Counted from the first letter of the stretch, positions 1 to 5,471 are shown. The stretch: DNA of 6,065 nucleotides from UMGS973 sp964507795 (GCA_964507795.1 CAZDQV010000103.1:1-6065); one strand, 5' to 3'. Notes: a model not told the origin generated them from the letters alone. Program-made: numbers and translations.

Positions 1-511
1 TTTTTTTCAGTATTTCTCTGTCTTCAGCATAACATATATTGTAGACATTTACCACTAATTCTGCTGAATTCCCGGGAGCAGCTTCTATAAAATGATCAGA
101 TAATTTCTCTTCCCACATATCGGGATCATCTTTTTTGCCGAAGTAAAAAACAAAGAAAGCAGGCGGTTCCATCATAAGCTTCCTTGGTCCGTATATTTCG
201 GCACCGAGCATCATATCCAAAGTCTTACCAAAATATGATGACAGTCTGAGAGACATATTCCCTGATTTAGTTGATTGCTGTTCACTGAAAAACATACTCT
301 TACCTTTAATCGAAAAGGCAAGGTCATTCCTGCTACCTATATAAAGTGGTGTGTCTATTGTAAGTTCTTCGATATTATCTATAGCTTCACTCCCCATAGG
401 TTCGTCGCTCACAGCATTATATAGCTCTAACATTTTCCCCTTGTCACTAAACAATGTCCTGAACATGCCATCCTTGAATTCTCTGTTTACTTTGGTCTCT
501 TTAGGTTTCAT
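1..511 (-). CDS. Rpn-family recombination-promoting nuclease / putative transposase, copy A (3' part outside window)
   Basis: Codons 1-170 of a PD-(D/E)XK-type Rpn nuclease are visible; the C-terminal part lies left of the window. The start is the ATG whose complement is at 509-511, preceded by GGAGG eight bases upstream. The reading frame stays open throughout. It shows the family landmarks seen in copy B: the N-terminal FKDGMFRTLFSD stretch, SRNDLAFSIKGK with the presumed metal-binding Asp, and SEQQSTKSGN with the E-x-Q pair. Compared with copy B, about the first 36 codons appear identical, while later codons carry many substitutions but no frameshift (for example DNIEELTIDTPLY against EEIEELTIETPLY, and FGKKDDPDMWEEKL against FDKYDAPDVQVVKL). 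That pattern suggests an expressed, selected paralogue rather than a decayed copy. By family knowledge these proteins are DNA nucleases linked to RecA-independent recombination; the substrate here is not known. Confidence 0.88.
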   Translation of the reverse strand, partial: MKPKETKVNREFKDGMFRTLFSDKGKMLELYNAVSDEPMGSEAIDNIEELTIDTPLYIGSRNDLAFSIKGKSMFFSEQQSTKSGNMSLRLSSYFGKTLDMMLGAEIYGPRKLMMEPPAFFVFYFGKKDDPDMWEEKLSDHFIEAAPGNSAELVVNVYNICYAEDREILKK

Positions 512-529
512 TTGCTCAACCTCCAATCG

Positions 530-595
530 TTATTTCCATTTAATTGCTTGTTTTACCAATTGCTCAATCGATGTGATAATTTTGCCATATGTCAT
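530..595 (-). CDS. Possible 21-residue leader peptide upstream of rpn copy A
   Basis: A short open frame begins MTYGKIITSIEQ and ends IKWK before a TAA. The stop lies 18 bases upstream of the rpn start codon, just before its GGAGG. The first codon is only a few bases from the expected transcription start, so it would be almost leaderless; no ribosome-binding site is visible. It is identical in both cassettes, but so is all surrounding sequence, so conservation is not evidence of coding. It may be a leader peptide, the relic of a helical protein, or chance. Confidence 0.2.
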   Translation of the reverse strand: MTYGKIITSIEQLVKQAIKWK

Positions 596-603
596 GTGCC
601 TAT

Positions 604-632
604 ATATTACAGTCCCCGAGATAGCCTGTCAA
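604..632 (-). promoter_or_regulatory. Sigma-A type promoter for rpn copy A
   Basis: On the minus strand a perfect TTGACA (627-632) is separated by 17 bases from TAATAT (604-609). The predicted start of transcription is near 597, giving a leader of about 85 bases before the rpn start codon at 511. The same promoter occurs in copy B. Confidence 0.7.
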
Positions 633-709
633 CGTGTTTTCCCTGTTTTTTAGCACTGTTTGTTATCTTTTTAATTTTTATGTAAAAAACACCTCATTTC
701 AGCGTCTTT

Positions 710-738
710 TTTACACTTTTCTTTAGTCTTTGTATACA
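710..738 (+). promoter_or_regulatory. Possible plus-strand promoter in leader, copy A
   Basis: TTTACA (710-715), a 17-base spacer and TATACA (733-738) form a reasonable promoter pointing away from rpn copy A. A transcript from it would cross the junction hairpin at 900-926 and run antisense to rpn copy B. The surrounding sequence is AT-rich, so a chance match is possible. Confidence 0.35.
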
Positions 739-883
739 ATATTTCAATTCCCACGTAAAACCTTTTTTAATCCAAACCCAAACTGTGGATAAAAGCAGGA
801 AACCCACCAACAGCGAATTGCTGCCAGTGAGCTTCCGTTATAGAGAGACTTAACTTCAATATAATGTGTTGTATTTTGCAGCC

Positions 884-926
884 TTGATTCAGTAAATCAC
901 CGGAATAAGGTATATTCTCACTCCGG
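884..926. repeat. Rpn-cassette junction element J1 with hairpin
   Basis: First of three related copies (others at 2215-2251 and 5256-5300). It begins TTGATTCAGTAAATC and ends with a hairpin whose arms are CCGGA (900-904) and TCCGG (922-926). On the minus strand the stem extends to 9 pairs with two G-T wobbles. It sits 19 bases past the rpn copy B stop, so it may act as a 3' hairpin for that transcript, although no T-run follows. Confidence 0.6.
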
Positions 927-945
927 CATCATACTGCTATAACCC

Positions 946-1842
946 CTACAGCTTCTCAATCTCCTCTGCAGACATACCTGATACCTTGACTATGGTATTT
1001 ACATCAATACCCTCATTCTTCATAGCTCTCGCCATTTCAAGCTTCTCTGCAGCTCTGCCGGAAGCCTCACCGATTCTCTCGCCCTCTGCAAGGCCTTCAG
1101 CTTTACCTTGTGCAAGGCCTTCTTTCCTCATAACCTCACCATATTTTTCTACTGTTATCCCTGTAAGCATACCTTCCACCTCCGTTGCATACTTATCAAG
1201 AAAATCCACAAGAACACCTTCACTTTTTGCCCTTTTCACTGTTTTCTTTACAGCATCCTCAAGGCTCAGACCTTTGCCAAGATATTCATTTACAAGTGAT
1301 ATGAATCTGCTGTACTCTCCAAGTGTCTTGCTTTTTTTCAGTATTTCTCTGTCTTCAGCATAACATATATTGTAGACATTTACCACAAGTTCTATTGAAT
1401 TTTCAGGTGGGTTTTCTGTATAATGATCTGTCAGCTTTACAACCTGTACATCTGGTGCATCATATTTGTCAAAATAGAAAACAAAGAAGGCAGGCGGCTC
1501 CATTTTAAGCTTCCTTGTTCCGTATATTTCAGATCCAAACATCATATCCAAAGTCTTACCAAAATATGATGACAATCTGAGTGCTATATTTCCTGATTTG
1601 GTTGATTGCTGCTCGCAAAAAAACATACTCTTACCTTTAATTGAAAAGGCAAGGTCATTCCTGCTACCTATGTATAGCGGGGTTTCAATCGTGAGTTCCT
1701 CTATTTCTTCAAGGGCTTCGATCCCCAATGGCTCGTCGCTCACAGCATTATATAGCTCTAACATTTTCCCCTTGTCACTAAACAATGTCCTGAACATGCC
1801 ATCCTTGAATTCTCTGTTTACTTTGGTCTCTTTAGGTTTCAT
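946..1842 (-). CDS. Rpn-family recombination-promoting nuclease / putative transposase, copy B (complete)
   Basis: A complete 298-residue protein of the Rpn/PD-(D/E)XK nuclease family (often annotated as PDDEXK family transposase). Visible landmarks are FKDGMFRTLFSD (12-23), the presumed active-site Asp at 63 in SRNDLAFS, and E77-x-Q79 in CEQQSTKSGN, the usual D...E-x-Q core. Next comes an aromatic AFFVFYFDKYD strand (118-128) and the conserved NVYNICYAEDREIL (155-167). The C-terminus is a charged, repetitive helix rich in EGLAEG/AQGKAEG units (about 240-265), followed by a terminal segment ending SAEEIEKL, both typical of clostridial members. I chose the ATG at 1842 because GGAGG lies eight bases ahead; an upstream in-frame TTG at 1857 overlaps that site. 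The family is known for DNA endonuclease activity and RecA-independent recombination; the specific role here is inferred. It lies head-to-tail with copy A. Confidence 0.92.
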   Translation of the reverse strand: MKPKETKVNREFKDGMFRTLFSDKGKMLELYNAVSDEPLGIEALEEIEELTIETPLYIGSRNDLAFSIKGKSMFFCEQQSTKSGNIALRLSSYFGKTLDMMFGSEIYGTRKLKMEPPAFFVFYFDKYDAPDVQVVKLTDHYTENPPENSIELVVNVYNICYAEDREILKKSKTLGEYSRFISLVNEYLGKGLSLEDAVKKTVKRAKSEGVLVDFLDKYATEVEGMLTGITVEKYGEVMRKEGLAQGKAEGLAEGERIGEASGRAAEKLEMARAMKNEGIDVNTIVKVSGMSAEEIEKL

Positions 1843-1850
1843 TTGCTCAA

Positions 1851-1855
1851 CCTCC
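1851..1855 (-). promoter_or_regulatory. Ribosome-binding site of rpn copy B
   Basis: GGAGG on the minus strand, eight bases before the ATG at 1842. It settles the start codon, because the alternative upstream TTG overlaps it. The identical site for copy A is at 520-524. Confidence 0.85.
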
Positions 1856-1860
1856 AATCG

Positions 1861-1926
1861 TTATTTCCATTTAATTGCTTGTTTTACCAATTGCTCAATC
1901 GATGTGATAATTTTGCCATATGTCAT
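1861..1926 (-). CDS. Possible 21-residue leader peptide upstream of rpn copy B
   Basis: Second, identical copy of the short frame at 530-595 (MTYGKIITSIEQ...IKWK, TAA stop). The same doubts apply: no ribosome-binding site and near-leaderless placement. Confidence 0.2.
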   Translation of the reverse strand: MTYGKIITSIEQLVKQAIKWK

Positions 1927-1934
1927 GTGCCTAT

Positions 1935-1963
1935 ATATTACAGTCCCCGAGATAGCCTGTCAA
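1935..1963 (-). promoter_or_regulatory. Sigma-A type promoter for rpn copy B
   Basis: TTGACA (1958-1963) and TAATAT (1935-1940) on the minus strand with a 17-base spacer. It is the exact counterpart of the copy A promoter and gives a leader of about 85 bases before the start at 1842. Confidence 0.7.
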
Positions 1964-2040
1964 CGTGTTTTCCCTGTTTTTTAGCACTGTTTGTTATCTT
2001 TTTAATTTTTATGTAAAAAACACCTCATTTCAGCGTCTTT

Positions 2041-2069
2041 TTTACACTTTTCTTTAGTCTTTGTATACA
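2041..2069 (+). promoter_or_regulatory. Possible plus-strand promoter in leader, copy B, pointing at the RT fusion gene
   Basis: TTTACA (2041-2046), 17 bases, TATACA (2064-2069), the same sequence as 710-738. Here no rpn gene lies downstream, so a transcript would run through J2 into the RT fusion gene with a leader of roughly 280 bases. This is a sequence match only. Confidence 0.35.
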
Positions 2070-2214
2070 ATATTTCAATTCCCACGTAAAACCTTTTTTA
2101 ATCCAAACCCAAACTGTGGATAAAAGCAGGAAACCCACCAACAGCGAATTGCTGCCAGTGAGCTTCCGTTATAGAGAGACTTAACTTCAATATAATGTGT
2201 TGTATTTTGCAGCC

Positions 2215-2251
2215 TTGATACAGTAAATTACCGGAGCAAGGTAGATTCTCA
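2215..2251. repeat. Junction element J2, left direct repeat flanking the RT unit
   Basis: TTGATACAGTAAATTACC followed by GGAGCAAGGTAGATTCTCAC matches 5256-5292 over 37 bp with three mismatches by eye, and is related to J1 at 884-920. The right arm of the hairpin (ACTCCGG in J3) is lost here: the sequence runs on as CCGTCTTCC. So the cassette homology ends near 2251 and new sequence begins. Confidence 0.75.
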
Positions 2252-2305
2252 CCCGTCTTCCGTCGTTATGATATTCCTTACAACCCTCTTTCCGAAAAAG
2301 TGCCA

Positions 2306-2339
2306 GTGTGGTATAAAGGAAGTATCAGGGGTATCACAC
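2306..2339 (+). promoter_or_regulatory. Candidate extended -10 promoter and overlapping inverted repeat before the RT fusion gene
   Basis: TGG directly followed by TATAAA (2312-2317) resembles an extended -10 element; the -35 position (2289-2294, TTTCCG) is poor. The -10 lies in an imperfect inverted repeat, GTGTGGTAT (2306-2314) against GTATCACAC (2331-2339), which pairs over 9 positions with two G-T wobbles. It could be an operator or a hairpin next to the ribosome-binding site. Confidence 0.35.
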
Positions 2340-2343
2340 GCAG

Positions 2344-2350
2344 AAAGGAG
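2344..2350 (+). promoter_or_regulatory. Ribosome-binding site of the RT fusion gene
   Basis: AAAGGAG ends six bases before the ATG at 2357. It selects this start over an in-frame ATG at 2300, which lacks an RBS and would add 19 residues ahead of the ExoIII fold; the chosen start places MKFISWNVNGIR, the usual beginning of this family, at residue 1. Confidence 0.85.
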
Positions 2351-2356
2351 CGCACT

Positions 2357-5242
2357 ATGAAATTTATTTCTTGGAATGTTAACGGCATTCGTGCTGCATG
2401 GAATCATGGCTTATCTGCTTTTTTCGCTGACAATGATGCAGATATTTACGCTTTTCAGGAAACGAAAACAAACGAACCTGTATCGGTCATCGAATTGCCC
2501 GGCTATGAGGCTTTCTGGTCCTTTTGTGAGCATCGGAGCGGATACTCCGGAACATTGTGCCTTACAAAACAGCACCCAATGAATGTATGGTATGATTTTG
2601 GCGATGAGAATTTTGATTGTGAAGGCAGGATTATCACTTTGGAATTTGAAACATTCTTTTTCGTTAACTGCTATGTGCCGAACTCTCAAAGTTCAAATTT
2701 CCGCTATGATTATCGACTGGACTGGGATAAGCGTCTGATTAAGCATCTGAAACACCTGCGATACCACAAACCGACAATAGTTTGTGGTGACTTCAATGTT
2801 CCTATCTCCGATGACGATATTTATGCACAGAACAAATGGGTTGAGTTGAACGCTGAGGGTTTTCAGTCATCAGAAAGAGAAAACCTCATAGAATTAACAG
2901 CCAGCGGATTCGTGGACACATACAGATTGATGCACCCTGACGAAACAGGAAAGTATACATGGTGGTCTAACAGGCAGTTCAAGCGGAAAGAAAACCGTGG
3001 CTGGCGATTAGATTATTTCTTTGCTGCAGACAGCATTTGTGAGCATATTAATGATTCAGGAATGTTGACTGATATTGAAGGTTCAGACCATTGCCCTATA
3101 TTTTTAGACATTAATATAGCATCAGCACAGCATGAGGAAAAGCAGATAAACAGCAGAATTGCAAAGGTTACATATGAAGACCTGCTTAATATGGATGTTT
3201 CAAACTATGAATTCGTATTAAAATATGCTGACTTGGACGCTCTATGGAACAGCATTAACTGGAAAAAGGCAGAGGAACATCTGGCGACCATGCAGATGGC
3301 ATTGGCCAAATCCGCATATACAAATGACTTGGGGCTGATTGAAAAATGGCAAAAAAAAATTGTCTTTTCCATAGATGCCAAACTGTTGGCCGTCCGCCAT
3401 GTATGTACTACAGCAGGCGGTCCCGGTGTTGACGGTATCAAATGGACCACGGCAAGAGAAAAAATAACGGCAGCACTCTCTTTGACTTCTAAAGGTTATC
3501 ATGCACTCCCGGCACGACTGCTCCTGATACAGTCAAAAAACGGAAAACAAAGGCGAATTCACATCGAAACATATTACGACAGAGCAATGCAGGCGCTTTA
3601 CTCCTATTCTCTTGACCCTGTGGCAGAATCCTGGGGAGAAAGAAAATCCTTCGCTTATCGAAAAGGCCGTTCTGCATTTGACTTGAACGAACACATCAAA
3701 ACAGCATTTTCGGGATTTGACGCTCCTGAATGGGTTTTCATTGGTGATATACGCAAATGCTATGAAAACATCAGCCACGAATGGATTATGAGACATATCC
3801 CTATGGCTGAATATGTGCTCTATCAGTTCCTCAAAGCAGGATATATGTTTGAAGGCAAATTGTTCCCTATGGATGAAGGCATCGGCATCGGGTGCCGTAT
3901 TTCTCCGATTATCGCCAATATGACCCTTGACGGTCTGCGGGACTACATTTATTCAAGGCTTTTCCCCGACAGCGAAATTGATTATGCAGAGGGTAACCTG
4001 ATTCGATATGCTGACGACATTATTATATCTGCCCGGAGCGAAGAAAGCGCAAGAAAAATTCAGCATATAGTGTCGGATTTTCTCAGTGAGCGCGGGTTGG
4101 AGCTCTCCCCTGATAAAACCAAAATCATAAATGTGCATGAAGGATTTACCTTTATGTCACGCAAATACAGCAAGCGTAACGGTAAGTTGTATGCGGAACC
4201 TTCAGAGCAAGCTATTGAACGATTCAAAAGTTCTGTCAAAGAGTTAGTTGACAACCACAAAGGATCACAAAAAACACTTATAGAAAAGCTCAACAGAAAG
4301 ATTGAAGGCTGGGCTACATATCACAAGGTCAGTGAAGCCGATACCGCATTTCGCCATGCAGATGTGTTCATTAAAGCAGCTCTGCTTGCGGCGTGCGAAA
4401 AAAGACATCCGAAATGGAGCAGAGAAAAAATCCTGTCAAAATACTGGTTTAAAAATGCAAACGGATATTACTATTATGCCCTTCCCGATAAAAAAGAAGT
4501 AAGAGTAAAGTCACTGTCTGACATTCTGCTTGTTGACTACCATCCCGTCAGAACAAACAGTAATCCATATATTGATTTGGAATATCATGAAAACCGCAGC
4601 CATGACAGAGCTATGCTTAATGCTACTGGAGTATATCGTGCAATTTGGAACAGGCAGAACGGCAGATGTCATTATTGCGGAAGATATATACTACGGGACG
4701 AAGAAAAAACGCTCGTGGAAGTTGACCCTACGCAATCTAAACTGATAACAAGAATGGCATATATACACAAAAGATGCCTTGAATCGTCTTTTGATTTTAT
4801 GGAAACCGAAATAATGCCGTCATCACTGACTGATGTAATGCAGCTTCTTGAACAGCTTGACGAACACCACAAACCCAGAGCAATGAAATATATTGCTCTG
4901 TCAGAGCTTTTCCGTACCTGCGAAAAAAATTCTATCACATTGACATTTAAACAGATAGAGGAAATTATCGATGGCAAATTAGGAGCAACTGCACTGAGAA
5001 AAGAATTCTGGTATCGCACCGGGTTTAACACAATAAGCCAATGCTGGCTGGAAAACGGGTATCAAATCAAAACCCTGCACCTTGAAGAGCGCCGCAGAGT
5101 GGTATTCAACCTAACTGAGAAAAGCAAGAATACTTCAAGCGTCACTATCCCCGAAGTGGTAAAATACGGTCGAGTTCCGGCCGAGGCAAAGTATGAGTTG
5201 GAAAACTACTTTGCATACATCATTGACAAATATGGTCTGTGA
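2357..5242 (+). CDS. ExoIII/APE-type endonuclease fused to group II intron-like reverse transcriptase-maturase with degenerate HNH and C-terminal DUF
   Basis: A 961-residue multidomain protein in one uninterrupted frame. Residues 1-252 form an exonuclease III/AP endonuclease (EEP) domain with the full set of expected active-site residues: N7, E35, Y106, D145 and N147 (GDFNVP), W202/W203, D219 (RLDYFF), D244-H245 (GSDHCPI). From about 297 (WNSINWKKAEEHL) to 375 is the N-terminal domain of group II intron RTs, ending in GGPGVDG. The RT follows: SKNGKQRRIHI (393-403), KGRSAFD (436-442), first catalytic D464 (FIGDIRKCYENI), motif 5 GIGIGCRISPIIAN (508-521, the usual PQG replaced), YADD (551-554). 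Thumb/maturase X spans about 612-700 (LIEKLNRKIEGWATYH...RRHPKW-like KRHPKW). An HNH-like zinc motif C771-x2-C774...H804-x2-C807 lacks the catalytic HH. Residues 844-920 resemble a small DUF. Likely activities, by family, are DNA nicking and cDNA synthesis; biological role unknown. No ribozyme is visible nearby. Confidence 0.93.
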   Translation: MKFISWNVNGIRAAWNHGLSAFFADNDADIYAFQETKTNEPVSVIELPGYEAFWSFCEHRSGYSGTLCLTKQHPMNVWYDFGDENFDCEGRIITLEFETFFFVNCYVPNSQSSNFRYDYRLDWDKRLIKHLKHLRYHKPTIVCGDFNVPISDDDIYAQNKWVELNAEGFQSSERENLIELTASGFVDTYRLMHPDETGKYTWWSNRQFKRKENRGWRLDYFFAADSICEHINDSGMLTDIEGSDHCPIFLDINIASAQHEEKQINSRIAKVTYEDLLNMDVSNYEFVLKYADLDALWNSINWKKAEEHLATMQMALAKSAYTNDLGLIEKWQKKIVFSIDAKLLAVRHVCTTAGGPGVDGIKWTTAREKITAALSLTSKGYHALPARLLLIQSKNGKQRRIHIETYYDRAMQALYSYSLDPVAESWGERKSFAYRKGRSAFDLNEHIKTAFSGFDAPEWVFIGDIRKCYENISHEWIMRHIPMAEYVLYQFLKAGYMFEGKLFPMDEGIGIGCRISPIIANMTLDGLRDYIYSRLFPDSEIDYAEGNLIRYADDIIISARSEESARKIQHIVSDFLSERGLELSPDKTKIINVHEGFTFMSRKYSKRNGKLYAEPSEQAIERFKSSVKELVDNHKGSQKTLIEKLNRKIEGWATYHKVSEADTAFRHADVFIKAALLAACEKRHPKWSREKILSKYWFKNANGYYYYALPDKKEVRVKSLSDILLVDYHPVRTNSNPYIDLEYHENRSHDRAMLNATGVYRAIWNRQNGRCHYCGRYILRDEEKTLVEVDPTQSKLITRMAYIHKRCLESSFDFMETEIMPSSLTDVMQLLEQLDEHHKPRAMKYIALSELFRTCEKNSITLTFKQIEEIIDGKLGATALRKEFWYRTGFNTISQCWLENGYQIKTLHLEERRRVVFNLTEKSKNTSSVTIPEVVKYGRVPAEAKYELENYFAYIIDKYGL

Positions 5243-5255
5243 CACTGCAAGAGAA

Positions 5256-5300
5256 TTGATATAGTAAATTACCGGAGTAAGGTATATTCTCACTCCGGTA
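5256..5300. repeat. Junction element J3, right direct repeat flanking the RT unit, with perfect hairpin
   Basis: Begins TTGATATAGTAAATT 13 bases after the RT fusion stop and carries the best version of the hairpin: arms TACCGGAGT (5270-5278) and ACTCCGGTA (5292-5300), 9 perfect pairs around a 13-base loop. It could slow or end transcription of the RT gene, but no T-run follows, so a canonical intrinsic terminator is not supported. The first 37 bp are the partner of J2. Confidence 0.7.
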
Positions 5301-5340
5301 TCATATGTCATAATACTACAGCTTGTCTATCTCTATGCAG
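5301..5340 (-). pseudogene. Relic resembling the 3' end of an rpn gene
   Basis: Beyond J3 the sequence still resembles the end of rpn copy B: CTACAGCTTGTCTATCTC (from 5316) against CTACAGCTTCTCAATCTC (from 946), including the TAG stop on the minus strand. The resemblance fades after 5340 and includes at least one base deletion, so only about the last eight codons and the 3' flank survive. In the minus frame it reads ...IEIDKL-stop against IEKL-stop. The similarity is short; a link through J3 makes it credible. Confidence 0.4.
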
Positions 5341-5381
5341 TGAATCCTCATCTTGTTTGACCATTCATTTTCACCAAACTC

Positions 5382-5420
5382 TTCCCAAAGTAAATTCTAC
5401 TGTGGAATTTACTTTGGGAA
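5382..5420. repeat. Perfect 16-bp inverted repeat
   Basis: TTCCCAAAGTAAATTC (5382-5397) and GAATTTACTTTGGGAA (5405-5420) pair at all 16 positions around a 7-base loop (TACTGTG). No T-run follows on either strand, so it is not a standard intrinsic terminator. It lies between the junction relic and the toxin-antitoxin operon and could be a bidirectional terminator, a protein site or the remnant of a small palindromic element. Confidence 0.75.
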
Positions 5421-5471
5421 TTAACAATCAATTAATTTTGATATGTTCTAAGCGTTTTTAATGACAGTGTA

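Larger units (their letters stand above)
402..888. repeat. Direct repeat, copy A (5' part of rpn plus leader)
   Basis: This 487-bp stretch matches 1733-2219 at a constant offset of 1331, and I saw no difference when reading the two side by side. It contains the first ~36 codons of rpn copy A, the ribosome-binding site, the minus-strand promoter and the whole leader. The match stops at 889/2220. To the left, positions 1-401 remain homologous to 1332-1732 but are clearly diverged. The sharp change from identity to divergence inside a gene suggests recent gene conversion or unequal recombination. Confidence 0.93.
512..945. other. Leader / intergenic region between rpn copies A and B
   Basis: This 434-bp gene-free stretch holds the copy A promoter, the possible outward promoter, one consensus DnaA-box 9-mer (784-792 as TGTGGATAA) and, from about 884, the junction element with its hairpin. 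I see no convincing larger gene and no known structured RNA. Everything up to 888 is repeated ahead of rpn copy B, so this long leader appears to travel with the rpn gene as one cassette. Confidence 0.6.
1733..2219. repeat. Direct repeat, copy B (5' part of rpn plus leader)
   Basis: Partner of 402-888, apparently identical over 487 bp at offset 1331. Its right end at 2219 is the point where the cassette meets junction element J2 and the reverse-transcriptase unit. Confidence 0.93.
1843..2356. other. Divergent intergenic region between rpn copy B and the RT fusion gene
   Basis: This 514-bp gene-free stretch contains the rpn B promoter and leader (to 2219), junction element J2 (2215-2251), and about 105 bp unique to the RT side carrying a candidate extended -10 promoter and the RBS. 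I found no group II intron 5' end, domain V-like hairpin or other recognisable catalytic RNA. Confidence 0.6.

Noticed and set aside
351..653. Plus-strand open frame of 100 codons, and its counterpart at 1598-1984
   Set aside because: Antisense to the Rpn genes, low-complexity Ser/Leu-rich product, no ribosome-binding site; shadow of the real minus-strand genes.
784..792. Perfect DnaA-box 9-mer (TGTGGATAA, again at 2115-2123) suggesting an origin
   Set aside because: Only one box per repeat, no cluster and no replication gene nearby; the second copy is explained by the duplication, so this is most likely chance.
900..926. Junction hairpins as classical intrinsic terminators
   Set aside because: None of the three copies is followed by a T-run on either strand; kept only as hairpin-bearing repeats.
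2300..2356. Longer start for the RT fusion protein at 2300
   Set aside because: No RBS, overlaps the candidate promoter, and the extra 19 residues precede the normal first residues of an ExoIII fold.
2357..3118. Housekeeping DNA repair gene xth
   Set aside because: The ExoIII domain is in one continuous frame with an RT, so it is not a stand-alone repair enzyme despite having all catalytic residues.
4672..5031. Minus-strand open frame of 119 codons inside the RT fusion gene
   Set aside because: Lies opposite well-supported domains of the fusion, with no recognisable family or RBS; shadow frame.
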